From Pseudomonas sp. B6002 (GTDB lineage: Bacteria; Pseudomonadota; Gammaproteobacteria; Pseudomonadales; Pseudomonadaceae), in NCBI RefSeq assembly GCF_013385985.1, contig NZ_JACAOY010000024.1:1-48784 (forward strand): 48,784 bases of DNA. Reading direction: 5' to 3'. Of the stretch, positions 12,387-21,086 are shown piece after piece (position 1 is the first letter of the stretch; every line of letters starts with the position of its first letter). The notes under the pieces were generated by a model. The model ran no database searches and was not told where the DNA came from. It worked only from the letters and a program-made list of their open reading frames with translations. The position numbers and the translations under genes are program-made.

Positions 12387-12532
12387 CCTGATCGGTATGT
12401 TCTGGCCTTGCTTGTAGGCTGAGCAATTATGGGTGTCCCGACACAGCCAGTGTATTTTCCCAGTCAAGGCCGATTCTGTCCTGATGTGTCAGTTAAAGCG
12501 TGTTGCTGCACCTTATTTATCTGTGTTCGCTT

Positions 12533-12560
12533 TTGACATTGAGAATGCAGCGCTTAAAAT
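12533..12560 (+). promoter_or_regulatory. Sigma70-type promoter for the O-antigen operon
   Basis: A perfect -35 TTGACA (12533-12538) and -10 TAAAAT (12555-12560, 5 of 6 matches) are separated by 16 bases. It is the best promoter match between ihfB/lapA and fnlA. Transcription would begin near 12567. Confidence 0.65.
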
Positions 12561-12574
12561 GGACACCATTTTAA
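12554..12574. promoter_or_regulatory. Perfect palindrome overlapping the -10 box (operator-like)
   Basis: TTAAAATGG and CCATTTTAA form 9-base arms around ACA. The left arm contains the -10 hexamer and the right arm covers the expected start site, so a dimeric protein bound here would block transcription. No regulator gene lies beside it. Confidence 0.55.
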
Positions 12575-12763
12575 AATCCATCACCTTTAACTGCACCACA
12601 CAACGCTGATTTCAGGCCGTAGGCTAGCAAACTCTGACGATCTCCTTGAGTATCTTTTGCCGTTATGTAATTTCTACGGCGAGTAGATTGATTGGTTTGC
12701 AGGTTTTGAGGTGCTGGTCGGCTGCAAGCCTGTTGTGCAGTTCGCGTTGCTTTAGGAATCATT

Positions 12764-13798
12764 ATGTTTAGCGGAAAAACACTTCTTATCACCGGTGGCA
12801 CTGGCTCATTCGGCAACGCGGTACTAAAACGCTTCCTCGACAGCGACATCGCTGAAATCCGCATCTTCAGCCGCGACGAGAAGAAGCAGGATGACATGCG
12901 CAAGCGTTACGCTAACGCCAAGCTAAAGTTCTACATTGGTGATGTGCGTGATTATCAGAGCGTACTCAACGCCACCCGGGGTGTGGATTACATTTTTCAC
13001 GCCGCGGCGCTCAAACAGGTTCCATCCTGCGAATTTCACCCGATGGAAGCGGTTAAAACGAACGTTATCGGTACCGAAAACGTTCTTGAGGCGGCAATCC
13101 AGAACGCAGTCAAACGTGTGGTGTGCTTGAGCACCGACAAGGCTGTTTACCCTATCAATGCCATGGGTATTTCCAAGGCAATGATGGAAAAGGTGATGGT
13201 GGCCAAGTCCCGCAATGTGGATGATAAAAAAACGGTCATCTGCGGCACCCGCTATGGCAACGTTATGGCTTCGCGTGGCTCAGTAATCCCGCTGTTTATC
13301 GAGCAAATTCGGGCAGGGCAGGCGCTGACTCTAACCGATCCGAACATGAGCCGGTTCATGATGACGCTCGCGGATGCTGTCGATCTGGTGTTGTATGCAT
13401 TTGAGAACGGTCGCAATGGTGACCTGTTCGTTCAGAAGGCTCCAGCGGCGACGGTTGAGACACTAGCCAAAGCCTTGACTGCCATGGTTGGCAAACCGGA
13501 ACATCCAATTCAAGTGATCGGCACGCGTCACGGCGAGAAGCTTTTTGAAGCGCTATTGAGTCGTGAGGAAATGGCTTGTGCTGAAGACAAGGGTGATTAC
13601 TACCGTGTTCCACCTGATCTGCGCGACCTGAACTACTCAAAGTTTGTGGAGCAAGGTGAAGAGAAAATCTCCCGTACGGAAGACTACAACTCTCACAATA
13701 CTGAGCGGTTGGATGTAGCCGGCATGCAGCGCCTCTTGCTCAAACTTGAGTTCATGCAGGCGATTCAGCGTGGCGAGCACGCTACACCCGAGGAGTGA
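12764..13798 (+). CDS. fnlA: UDP-GlcNAc 4,6-dehydratase/5-epimerase (FnlA/WbjB/CapE type)
   Basis: The 344-residue short-chain dehydrogenase fold protein starts the conversion of UDP-GlcNAc toward UDP-L-FucNAc. The NAD-binding motif is TGGTGSFGNAV (about residues 9-19). HAAALKQVPSCEFHPMEAVKTN and STDKAVYPINAMGISK are close to CapE/WbjB; the usual YxxxK is MxxxK here (MGISK), as in this dehydratase group. The fnlB and fnlC homologues follow at once, which fixes the pathway. It is the first gene after the presumed O-antigen promoter. WbpM further along is a longer membrane relative. Confidence 0.9.
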   Translation: MFSGKTLLITGGTGSFGNAVLKRFLDSDIAEIRIFSRDEKKQDDMRKRYANAKLKFYIGDVRDYQSVLNATRGVDYIFHAAALKQVPSCEFHPMEAVKTNVIGTENVLEAAIQNAVKRVVCLSTDKAVYPINAMGISKAMMEKVMVAKSRNVDDKKTVICGTRYGNVMASRGSVIPLFIEQIRAGQALTLTDPNMSRFMMTLADAVDLVLYAFENGRNGDLFVQKAPAATVETLAKALTAMVGKPEHPIQVIGTRHGEKLFEALLSREEMACAEDKGDYYRVPPDLRDLNYSKFVEQGEEKISRTEDYNSHNTERLDVAGMQRLLLKLEFMQAIQRGEHATPEE

Positions 13799-13801
13799 GT
13801 G

Positions 13802-14920
13802 ATGAAGGTATTGATCACCGGCGCCAATGGCTTTGTCGGTAAGAACCTGATCGCACACCTGAGAGAGCGTAAGGACGTAGAGATTGTCCCTTTTACTCGG
13901 GAAAACAGTATCGCGGAGTTGGCTCCATGTGTGGCTGCCTGTGATTTTGTATTTCACCTGGCCGGGGTCAATCGGCCACAATCCCCCGATGAATTCAAAG
14001 TAGGAAATACCGACCTGACGCTTGCACTTTGCCAGGCGATCAAGGCGACTGGTAAGCCCATTCCTGTGCTTTACACGTCGTCGACTCAGGCTGATCGGGA
14101 TAACCCTTACGGTGTCAGCAAATTGGCAGCCGAACAGGCATTGCATGACCTGCATGACGTCCATGGTTCCAGAGTAGAAGTTTTGCGCTTGCCTAACGTT
14201 TTCGGTAAGTGGGCGCGACCCGATTACAACTCAGCTGTGGCAACCTTTTGCCACAACATTACCCGTGACTTGCCCATTCAAGTCAATGATCGAGCCGCTT
14301 CGATCAACTTGGTCTACATCGATGATGTCATTGATTGTTTTATCAAGGTGATGGACGCTGGGTCGTTCACCGACTCGGATGCTCAAGTGCAACCGGTCTA
14401 CAGCATTACTGTAGGCGAGTTGGCGGATCAGTTATATGCATTCCGCGACAGTCGTGGCACGTTGATCAGTGAGCCTGTTGGCACGGGCCTCGTGCGTGCA
14501 CTCTATTCGACTTATGTGAGTTACTTGCCGGTCGAACAGTTCACCTATGAGGTGCAAAAGCACGGCGATCCCCGTGGTGTTTTTGTCGAGATGCTGAAGA
14601 CCAAGGACAGTGGCCAGTTTTCTTACTTCACTGCTCATCCTGGCATTACACGTGGCGGGCATTACCATCACAGTAAAACCGAGAAGTTCCTGGTAATCAA
14701 AGGCAAAGCCTGCTTCCGCTTTCGCCACATCGTGTCTGGCGAGTTCTACGAGTTGCACACAGATGGAGAGCGCCCGCAGGTTGTGGAAACAGTGCCGGGG
14801 TGGACGCACGATATTACCAACGTTGGTGATGACGAAATGGTCGTCATGTTGTGGGCCAATGAAATCTTTGATCGCGAGCGGCCGGATACTTTTGCACTGC
14901 CGGTAGGCACTCAGGCCTGA
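13802..14920 (+). CDS. fnlB: UDP-L-FucNAc pathway reductase/epimerase (FnlB/WbjC/CapF type)
   Basis: The 372-residue protein has two parts. Residues 1-240 are an NAD(P)-binding reductase (LITGANGFVGKNL, HLAGVNRPQ, YGVSKLAAEQA with the YxxxK pair). Residues about 250-370 form a cupin-like domain (GGHYHHSKTEKFLVIKGKA) as in CapF. It acts after FnlA on the 4-keto-6-deoxy sugar in UDP-L-FucNAc formation. ATG at 13802 is preferred to the GTG at 13799 because GAGGAG is better spaced. It begins 3 bases after the fnlA stop. Confidence 0.9.
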   Translation: MKVLITGANGFVGKNLIAHLRERKDVEIVPFTRENSIAELAPCVAACDFVFHLAGVNRPQSPDEFKVGNTDLTLALCQAIKATGKPIPVLYTSSTQADRDNPYGVSKLAAEQALHDLHDVHGSRVEVLRLPNVFGKWARPDYNSAVATFCHNITRDLPIQVNDRAASINLVYIDDVIDCFIKVMDAGSFTDSDAQVQPVYSITVGELADQLYAFRDSRGTLISEPVGTGLVRALYSTYVSYLPVEQFTYEVQKHGDPRGVFVEMLKTKDSGQFSYFTAHPGITRGGHYHHSKTEKFLVIKGKACFRFRHIVSGEFYELHTDGERPQVVETVPGWTHDITNVGDDEMVVMLWANEIFDRERPDTFALPVGTQA

Positions 14921-14991
14921 TCTACGAGGCGTGTGGTGCGGCAATCTTGATTGGTGATTCCGATGTTAATGATTCTGGAAAGAGTATTTAG

Positions 14992-16122
14992 ATGAACAAG
15001 CTGAAAGTTGTCACGGTTGTGGGCACCCGTCCGGAAATCATTCGCCTGTCGCGTGTAATGGCCAAGTTGGACGAGCACTGTGAACATATCCTGGTGCACA
15101 CCGGGCAGAACTACGACTACGAGCTGAACGAGATTTTTTTCCAGGATCTCGGTATTCGTAAACCGGACCACTTTCTAAATGCGGCGGGCTCCAGTGGTGC
15201 GCAGACCATTGGTAATGTGATTATTGCTGTCGACCGCGTTCTGGAGGAAACAAAGCCGGAGGCCCTATTGGTGCTCGGTGACACCAATAGCTGTATGGCG
15301 GTTATTCCAGCGAAGCGTCGCAAGATTCCTACTTTCCACATGGAAGCCGGCAATCGCTGTTTCGATATGCGTGTTCCAGAAGAAATCAATCGACGCATTG
15401 TTGATCATACAGCAGACATTAATCTTACCTATAGCAGTATCGCCCGCGATTATTTGTTGCGTGAAGGCTTGTCGCCGGACATGGTGATTAAAACCGGTAG
15501 CCCAATGTTTGAAGTGCTCAACTTCTATCGTAAAGGTATTGAGGCTTCCGATGTGCTGGAGCGGCTTGGGCTAGAGGCAGGCAAGTTTTTTGTCGTGAGT
15601 GCCCATCGTGAGGAAAATATCGATTCCGATAAGAACTTTCTTAAATTGGTCGACGTGCTTAATACCGTTGCCACTCACTACGACTACCCCGTTATTGTGA
15701 GTACGCATCCACGTACCCAAAAGCGTGTAGATGCCATGGGTGTGGTCTTCCACAAGAATGTGCAACTGCTAAAGCCGCTTGGTTTCAAGGATTACAACAA
15801 GCTGCAACTGACGTCCAAGGCTGCACTTTCGGACAGCGGTACCATCAATGAAGAGTCTTCGATCCTTAATTTCCCGGCACTGAACATGCGTGAAGCTCAT
15901 GAGCGTCCAGAGGGGATGGAAGAAGCTGCCGTGATGATGGTTGGCCTGGAAACTAACCGTGTCATGCAAGGTTTGCAGTTGCTGGAAAGCCAGGCCAGTG
16001 GTCAAGAGCGCACACTGCGCCTTGTTGCTGACTACAGCATGCCGAATGTCTCCGAAAAGGTTGTGAGGATCATCCACAGCTACCGCGACTACGTCATGCG
16101 TACTGTATGGAAGCAATACTGA
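14992..16122 (+). CDS. fnlC: UDP-N-acetylglucosamine 2-epimerase family, UDP-FucNAc step (FnlC/WbjD/CapG type)
   Basis: The 376-residue non-hydrolysing epimerase inverts C2 in the last step to UDP-L-FucNAc. It shows VVGTRPEIIRLSRV at the N-terminus, GQNYDYELNE, HMEAGNRCFDMRVPEEINRR, and the C-terminal SDSGTINEESSILNFP, all typical of the WbjD branch. The gap of 71 bases after fnlB holds nothing obvious. The glycosyltransferase begins immediately at its stop. Confidence 0.92.
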   Translation: MNKLKVVTVVGTRPEIIRLSRVMAKLDEHCEHILVHTGQNYDYELNEIFFQDLGIRKPDHFLNAAGSSGAQTIGNVIIAVDRVLEETKPEALLVLGDTNSCMAVIPAKRRKIPTFHMEAGNRCFDMRVPEEINRRIVDHTADINLTYSSIARDYLLREGLSPDMVIKTGSPMFEVLNFYRKGIEASDVLERLGLEAGKFFVVSAHREENIDSDKNFLKLVDVLNTVATHYDYPVIVSTHPRTQKRVDAMGVVFHKNVQLLKPLGFKDYNKLQLTSKAALSDSGTINEESSILNFPALNMREAHERPEGMEEAAVMMVGLETNRVMQGLQLLESQASGQERTLRLVADYSMPNVSEKVVRIIHSYRDYVMRTVWKQY

Positions 16123-17388
16123 TTGGATAGGCTCAGCCAGGAACGCCCGCTCAAGGTTTTAGTGGTCACCCAGTATTTTTGGCCCGAAAACATGCGCATC
16201 AACAACATGGTCGAAGGTTTTGTCGCCAAAGGTCATGAGGTTACGGTGCTCACGGGGCAGCCCAACTACCCGGAAGGGAAGGTCTATGCCGAATATCTGC
16301 GTGATCCTGCACAATTTTCTTGTTATCAGGGCGCGCGCATTATACGAGTGCCGATGTTGGCCCGTGGCAAGCGCAGCATTACGCTTGCCTTGAATTACCT
16401 CTCGTTTTTTACCAGTGCGTCGATCTTCGGGTGTTACAGGTTACGGGGCCAGTCCTTCGATGCAATCTTCGTGTATGGCGTGTCGCCTATCATGGCGGCG
16501 ATTCCTGCTCTGGTGCTTGGGCGTCTGAAAAGCGTGCCGGTCTACGTCTGGGTCCTGGACTTGTGGCCGGAAACCCTGAATGCCGTAGGCGTTATCAAAA
16601 AACCCAAGTTGCTTGGCCTGGTAGGGAAAATGGTCTCCTGGATCTACAACCGTACCGATTATCTGTTGTTGCAGTCGCGGTCTTTTGACGAAGATGTCAG
16701 GAAGTACTGCACCCGCCCGATTTCACCGGACCGGTTGGTGTACTTCCCCAGTTGGGCCGAGGATGACTTTTCTGGCGATCTGCAGTTGCCTTCTGATTTG
16801 TTGGCCCGCGATGACTCCACCTTCACGATTCTCTTCGCAGGGAACATCGGCGAAGCCCAGGATTTTCCGGCCATTATGACGGCTGTCAAGGCGATTAACT
16901 CAGAAGTGCCGGTGCGCTGGGTAATTGTAGGGAATGGTCGGGCTAGCGACTGGTTGAGTCAGCATGTCGCTGAACATCAGTTGGATAACGTTATATTGCT
17001 GGGACGGCATCCGCTGGAAAAAATGCCTGCGCTTTTTGCCACGGCAGATGCGCTGTTGGTGTCGCTGAAGACAAATGAAGTTTTCGAAAAAACCATACCG
17101 GGCAAAGTTCAGGCGTACCTCGCATCAGGGAAGCCTGTTATCGCCATGATCGATGGTGAGGCTGCCCGTGTTGTGGGTGAAGCCGGCGCGGGTATGGCTT
17201 GTGCTTCGGGTGATGCCGCGGGGTTGGCTGAAATCGTACGCACCATGAGTGCGTTGCCCGCAGAAGAACTCCAGGCAATGGGGCTGGCTGGAAGACGTTA
17301 TTACTTCGAACACTTTTCAAAAACGACGTTGTTTGAGCGTCTTGAGTCGCTCTTCAGAAAAGGGACCTTAAGACGAAATGACAAATGA
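16123..17388 (+). CDS. wbuB: Family-4 glycosyltransferase (WbuB-like), probable FucNAc transferase
   Basis: The 421-residue GT-B enzyme opens with VLVVTQYFWPENMRINNMVEG, the N-terminus of WbuB-type transferases that follow fnlABC in several O-antigen and capsule loci. Residues about 230-400 form the donor-binding half, with TILFAGNIGEAQ and GKVQAYLASGKPVIAM. It probably adds L-FucNAc (inferred from neighbours). A TTG start at 16123 is used: it directly follows the fnlC stop, and the next in-frame ATG would remove the first beta strand. A start further inside is unlikely but the initiation codon is not certain. Confidence 0.8.
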   Translation: MDRLSQERPLKVLVVTQYFWPENMRINNMVEGFVAKGHEVTVLTGQPNYPEGKVYAEYLRDPAQFSCYQGARIIRVPMLARGKRSITLALNYLSFFTSASIFGCYRLRGQSFDAIFVYGVSPIMAAIPALVLGRLKSVPVYVWVLDLWPETLNAVGVIKKPKLLGLVGKMVSWIYNRTDYLLLQSRSFDEDVRKYCTRPISPDRLVYFPSWAEDDFSGDLQLPSDLLARDDSTFTILFAGNIGEAQDFPAIMTAVKAINSEVPVRWVIVGNGRASDWLSQHVAEHQLDNVILLGRHPLEKMPALFATADALLVSLKTNEVFEKTIPGKVQAYLASGKPVIAMIDGEAARVVGEAGAGMACASGDAAGLAEIVRTMSALPAEELQAMGLAGRRYYFEHFSKTTLFERLESLFRKGTLRRNDK

Positions 17389-17586
17389 CGGGCGCATTGT
17401 CGTGGAGCCGCGTGGTCAGTGTAAGGACTCCATTGCTTTCGACGTTCAGTGTGTCTGCAAGGTGGGTGCTGGCGTCTGACTAATTGCCTGCGCGGGACCC
17501 TATTTCTGCATTTCTGCACCTAACAGAGTGGGCTGTCGCCTTAAAAAATAGTCAGGCAGCCTTCGAGAAATCTTACCGGCCTGGTG

Positions 17587-17611
17587 GCGTCGCAATATTC
17601 GCGACGCTTTT
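17587..17611 (+). terminator. Terminator-like hairpin ahead of wbpL
   Basis: GCGTCGC (17587-17593), 7-base loop, GCGACGC (17601-17607) and TTTT. It sits in the 258-base gap between the glycosyltransferase and wbpL. It may attenuate readthrough. The U-run is short, so the call is tentative. Confidence 0.4.
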
Positions 17612-17646
17612 CTTGCCCGCATTTTGTTTCAGGAAAAAAATCTTAC

Positions 17647-18663
17647 ATGACCCTCTGGTTGGTATTCGCTGCGGTGCTCACAGCGTCGCTTCTGTTGACT
17701 TGGGTACTCCGCCGTTATGCGTTGGCGCGAAGTCTGATGGACATTCCCAATGGACGCAGTTCCCATACCGTTCCTACACCACGAGGTGGCGGCGTTGCCA
17801 TTGTTCTGACGTATTTGGCCGCGGTTGGTTTGATGGCTTGCGCTGGATCAATCAGTTGGGAGGCTGCGTTGCCGCTTGTGGGGAGCGGTGCACTGATTGC
17901 GGTGGTCGGCTTTCTAGATGATCACGGCCACATTGCTGCGCGATGGCGTTTAATGGCCCATTTTATCGCGGCAGGCTGGGCTTTGTTCTGGATGGGAGGC
18001 TTGCCCGTTATCCAGGTGTTCGGCCTTGAACTGAACCTCGGCTGGCTTGGGCATTTGCTCGCCGCGATGTACCTGGTCTGGATGCTTAATCTGTACAACT
18101 TCATGGATGGTATCGATGGGATCGCGAGTGTCGAGGCAGTCTGTGTTTGCCTGGGGGCTTGCCTTGTGTACTGGCTGACCGGGCACGAAGCACTCATGCT
18201 GGGCCCTTTATTGCTCGCGGTGGCTGTACTCGGCTTCCTGTACTGGAACTTTCCACCTGCGCGCATTTTCATGGGGGACGCGGGTAGTGGCTTTCTTGGC
18301 ATCGTGATTGGCGTACTTTCACTACAGGCCGCTTGGATCTCCAGTGAGATGCTGTGGGTATGGCTCATTTTGCTGGGTGTATTTATCGTTGATGCGACCT
18401 TTACCCTGGGGCGGCGCCTGGTACGTGGCGACAAGGTATACGAGGCGCATCGCAGTCATGCTTACCAGTACGCGTCGCGCCAGGCAGGGCGTCATTTACC
18501 TGTGACTTTGGCAGTGACAGCCATCAACTTGTTCTGGTTGCTGCCCATCGGCATCTGCGTTGGATTTGGCTTCGATGGTGTGGTGGGGCTTGTGTTGGCT
18601 TATGTTCCATTGGTGTTGCTGGCCATCAAATTTCATGCAGGCGAGCTGGAAAAAACGGGATAA
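17647..18663 (+). CDS. wbpL: Initiating glycosyl-1-phosphate transferase (WbpL/WecA family)
   Basis: The 338-residue polytopic protein transfers an N-acetylated sugar 1-phosphate to undecaprenyl phosphate and so starts the O-unit. Family marks are HTVPTPRGGGVAIV, the aspartate pair in VGFLDDHGHI, NLYNFMDGIDGIAS, the Mg-binding FMGDAGSGFLG, and EAHRSHAYQYASRQ in the last cytoplasmic loop. About ten membrane helices are visible. Start ATG 17647 follows CAGGAAAAAAA; an upstream in-frame start would add residues without homology. WbpL in P. aeruginosa uses D-FucNAc or related sugars; the donor here is not fixed by the window. Confidence 0.9.
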   Translation: MTLWLVFAAVLTASLLLTWVLRRYALARSLMDIPNGRSSHTVPTPRGGGVAIVLTYLAAVGLMACAGSISWEAALPLVGSGALIAVVGFLDDHGHIAARWRLMAHFIAAGWALFWMGGLPVIQVFGLELNLGWLGHLLAAMYLVWMLNLYNFMDGIDGIASVEAVCVCLGACLVYWLTGHEALMLGPLLLAVAVLGFLYWNFPPARIFMGDAGSGFLGIVIGVLSLQAAWISSEMLWVWLILLGVFIVDATFTLGRRLVRGDKVYEAHRSHAYQYASRQAGRHLPVTLAVTAINLFWLLPIGICVGFGFDGVVGLVLAYVPLVLLAIKFHAGELEKTG

Positions 18664-18757
18664 TTTGTTGGCGGCATCGTTGGAAAATTGCGTGAAACAC
18701 AATATGGAGCTGCTGTTTTTTCTGGCGATATTAAGGACTGAGGTATAAAAAGGGTTT

Positions 18758-20782
18758 ATGGATACTCTACGCACCCGCCTGCTGGGCTTGCCGCGCAGGC
18801 AAAAACGCATTTTGCAAGTGGCCACCGATATCGTGCTTGTCTGGGTGGCGCTATGGCTGGCGTTTGTCGTTCGCTTGGGTTTTGATGACCTGAATAACCC
18901 ATTTGTCGTGCACTTGTGGCTGTTTCTCTGTGCACCGGTTATTGCAATTCCACTGTTTATCAACTTTGGCATGTACCGTGCCGTCATGCGCTATTTTGGA
19001 AATGACGCATTAATCGCCATCATCAAAGCGGTCAGCCTCTCAGCCTTGTTGTTGGCGCTCGTCGTATACCTTTATAGCAACCATCAGACAGTCGTCCCTC
19101 GTTCGATCGTATTCAACTATTGGTGGTTGAGCATGGTCATCATCGGCGGGCTGCGTCTTGGTATGCGTCAATACTTCCTCGGCGATTGGTTTGCTGCGGC
19201 TCAACATGTTCCTTTTACAAACCGTGATGACGGTCTGCCCAAGGTCGTTATCTATGGTGCGGGCGCGGCAGGCAATCAGTTAGTGGCGGCCTTGCGTATG
19301 GGCAAGTTGATGCGCCCGGTGGCCTTCATCGATGACGACAATAGTATTGCTGACCGTGTGATTTCCGGTTTGCAGGTGTATAAGCCAAAACACATCCAGC
19401 GAATGATCAACGAGACTGGTGCACAGGAGCTGTTGCTGGCGATCCCATCTTCCACAAGAGCGCGACGTCGGGAAATCCTCGGGTACCTTGAAGGCTACCC
19501 GCTGCACGTACGCAGCGTCCCAGGGTTCATGGACCTGGCCAGTGGTCGGGTCAAAGTCGATGATATCCAGGAAGTGGATATTGCCGATCTGTTGGGGCGG
19601 GACCCGGTACCCGCACAGGATGAACTACTGGAAATGTGTATCAAGCAACGCGTGGTCATGGTAACGGGAGCGGGTGGCTCTATCGGTTCGGAACTCTGTC
19701 GCCAGATACTGACGCTTGAGCCTACGACATTGTTGTTGTTTGATCATGGCGAATACAACTTGTACTGCATCCTGTCCGAGCTTGAGCAGCGTGTTCAGTC
19801 GGAGTCCCTGAGTGTAAAGCTATTACCCATACTCGGCTCTGTACGGCATCAGGACAGGCTCCTCGAAGTTATGAAGGCCTGGTCCGTGGATACGGTCTAC
19901 CACGCGGCTGCCTATAAGCATGTGCCCATGGTGGAGCACAATATCGCCGAAGGCGTGCTCAATAACGTGATGGGGACACTTAACACCGCTCAAGCTGCGC
20001 TGCAGGCTGGTGTCGAAAACTTCGTGCTTATCTCAACTGACAAGGCTGTACGACCGACCAACGTGATGGGTAGCACCAAGCGTTTTGCAGAACTGGTTCT
20101 GCAGGCATTAAGCAAGGAGCTGGCCCCCGTTTTATTTGGTGATACCTCTAAAGTTTCCCGTGTTAACAAAACACGCTTCACCATGGTTCGGTTCGGGAAT
20201 GTACTGGGTTCCTCGGGCTCGGTAATCCCGTTGTTCCACAAACAGATTCAGGCGGGTGGACCCTTGACGGTGACCCACCCCAAGATCACGCGTTACTTCA
20301 TGACCATCCCTGAAGCTGCACAATTAGTGATTCAGGCAGGTTCTCTAGGGTTGGGCGGAGATGTCTTCGTGCTCGACATGGGGGAGCCAGTAAAGATCGT
20401 AGAGCTTGCTGAAAAGATGGTTCATCTGTCGGGGTTGAGCGTGCGTTCGGAGAAGAACCCGCATGGAGATATTCTGATCAAGTTCAGCGGGTTGCGCCCG
20501 GGTGAAAAGCTCTATGAAGAACTATTGATTGGTGACAACGTTGCAGCGACGAGTCATCCAATGATTATGCGAGCAAGTGAGGAGTTTCTGACCTGGGATG
20601 TTCTCAAGGTAAGGCTGCAAGCATTGTTGGCCGGCGTTGAAGAAAATGATTACGTCCTCGTCAGACAGATTCTGCAAGGCACCGTTAGTGGCTATAGCCC
20701 AGAAGGTGAGATTGTTGACTGGATGCATGCTCAACGGCACTGTGACGCCGAATTGCCTGCTCGCTCTCCATCAGGTTGTTAG
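18758..20782 (+). CDS. wbpM: Membrane UDP-GlcNAc 4,6-dehydratase (WbpM/FlaA1 family)
   Basis: The 674-residue protein has four N-terminal membrane helices (about residues 15-135), a CoA-binding-like middle (VVIYGAGAAGNQLVAAL) and a C-terminal SDR domain (MVTGAGGSIGSELCRQI). The catalytic region reads STDKAVRPTNVMGSTK, with Met in place of Tyr in YxxxK, as known for WbpM. It makes the UDP-4-keto-6-deoxy sugar used for FucNAc or QuiNAc. It is the classic last gene of Pseudomonas O-antigen loci. AAGGG precedes the ATG. No cognate 4-reductase (WbpV or WbpK) is seen in the window. Confidence 0.94.
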   Translation: MDTLRTRLLGLPRRQKRILQVATDIVLVWVALWLAFVVRLGFDDLNNPFVVHLWLFLCAPVIAIPLFINFGMYRAVMRYFGNDALIAIIKAVSLSALLLALVVYLYSNHQTVVPRSIVFNYWWLSMVIIGGLRLGMRQYFLGDWFAAAQHVPFTNRDDGLPKVVIYGAGAAGNQLVAALRMGKLMRPVAFIDDDNSIADRVISGLQVYKPKHIQRMINETGAQELLLAIPSSTRARRREILGYLEGYPLHVRSVPGFMDLASGRVKVDDIQEVDIADLLGRDPVPAQDELLEMCIKQRVVMVTGAGGSIGSELCRQILTLEPTTLLLFDHGEYNLYCILSELEQRVQSESLSVKLLPILGSVRHQDRLLEVMKAWSVDTVYHAAAYKHVPMVEHNIAEGVLNNVMGTLNTAQAALQAGVENFVLISTDKAVRPTNVMGSTKRFAELVLQALSKELAPVLFGDTSKVSRVNKTRFTMVRFGNVLGSSGSVIPLFHKQIQAGGPLTVTHPKITRYFMTIPEAAQLVIQAGSLGLGGDVFVLDMGEPVKIVELAEKMVHLSGLSVRSEKNPHGDILIKFSGLRPGEKLYEELLIGDNVAATSHPMIMRASEEFLTWDVLKVRLQALLAGVEENDYVLVRQILQGTVSGYSPEGEIVDWMHAQRHCDAELPARSPSGC

Positions 20783-21086
20783 CCGTCAGGTAGATTCAGC
20801 CTCAAGACCCTATGCTGTGTTGTAATCGCAGCGAGGAGTTCATGCCCCGTCAGGCTGTCCGTAGCGCCCTGCTGTTTTGTCGCGCAAGCCCTATGCGCGA
20901 TTTCCTCGCGCATTAACACGTCTTGTCGCCTCCTTCCTTGGAGGTGATCAACCCTGGTGTCGACCATTCAACGTCAGTGTCCGGCTCAATTGCGCTCATT
21001 TAGCCGTAGCTGGGTGCAAGTATGGTGCTGCCTGCCAACGCCCTCAACTCGTGATGTCAGGCACGGGTTGAGGGTCGAGAAGACTC
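20783..21086. other. 304-base gap between convergent wbpM and wzy-like gene
   Basis: No gene is supported. Two good hairpins stand out: ATGCGCGA/TCGCGCAT with a 5-base loop (20893-20913), and CCCTCAACTCGTG/CACGGGTTGAGGG (21041-21074, 13 base pairs counting one wobble, 8-base loop). Neither has a clear U-run on either strand. They separate the ends of two convergent operons and may act as barriers to readthrough. Confidence 0.5.

Larger units (their letters stand above)
12387..12763 (+). other. 377-base gene-free leader of the O-antigen operon
   Basis: No coding region is supported here. The stretch holds a sigma70-like promoter (12533-12560), a palindrome across its -10 region (12554-12574), and an apparent untranslated leader of about 195 bases before fnlA. 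I do not see a JUMPstart/ops element. No wzz is present, although P. aeruginosa carries wzz at this place. Confidence 0.6.

Noticed and set aside
17378-17480. Short reading MTNDGRIVVEPRG... overlapping the end of the glycosyltransferase gene
   Set aside because: Only 33 codons, no recognisable domain and no spaced ribosome-binding site. Considered as a wbpV relic, but it does not resemble the Rossmann start of WbpV.
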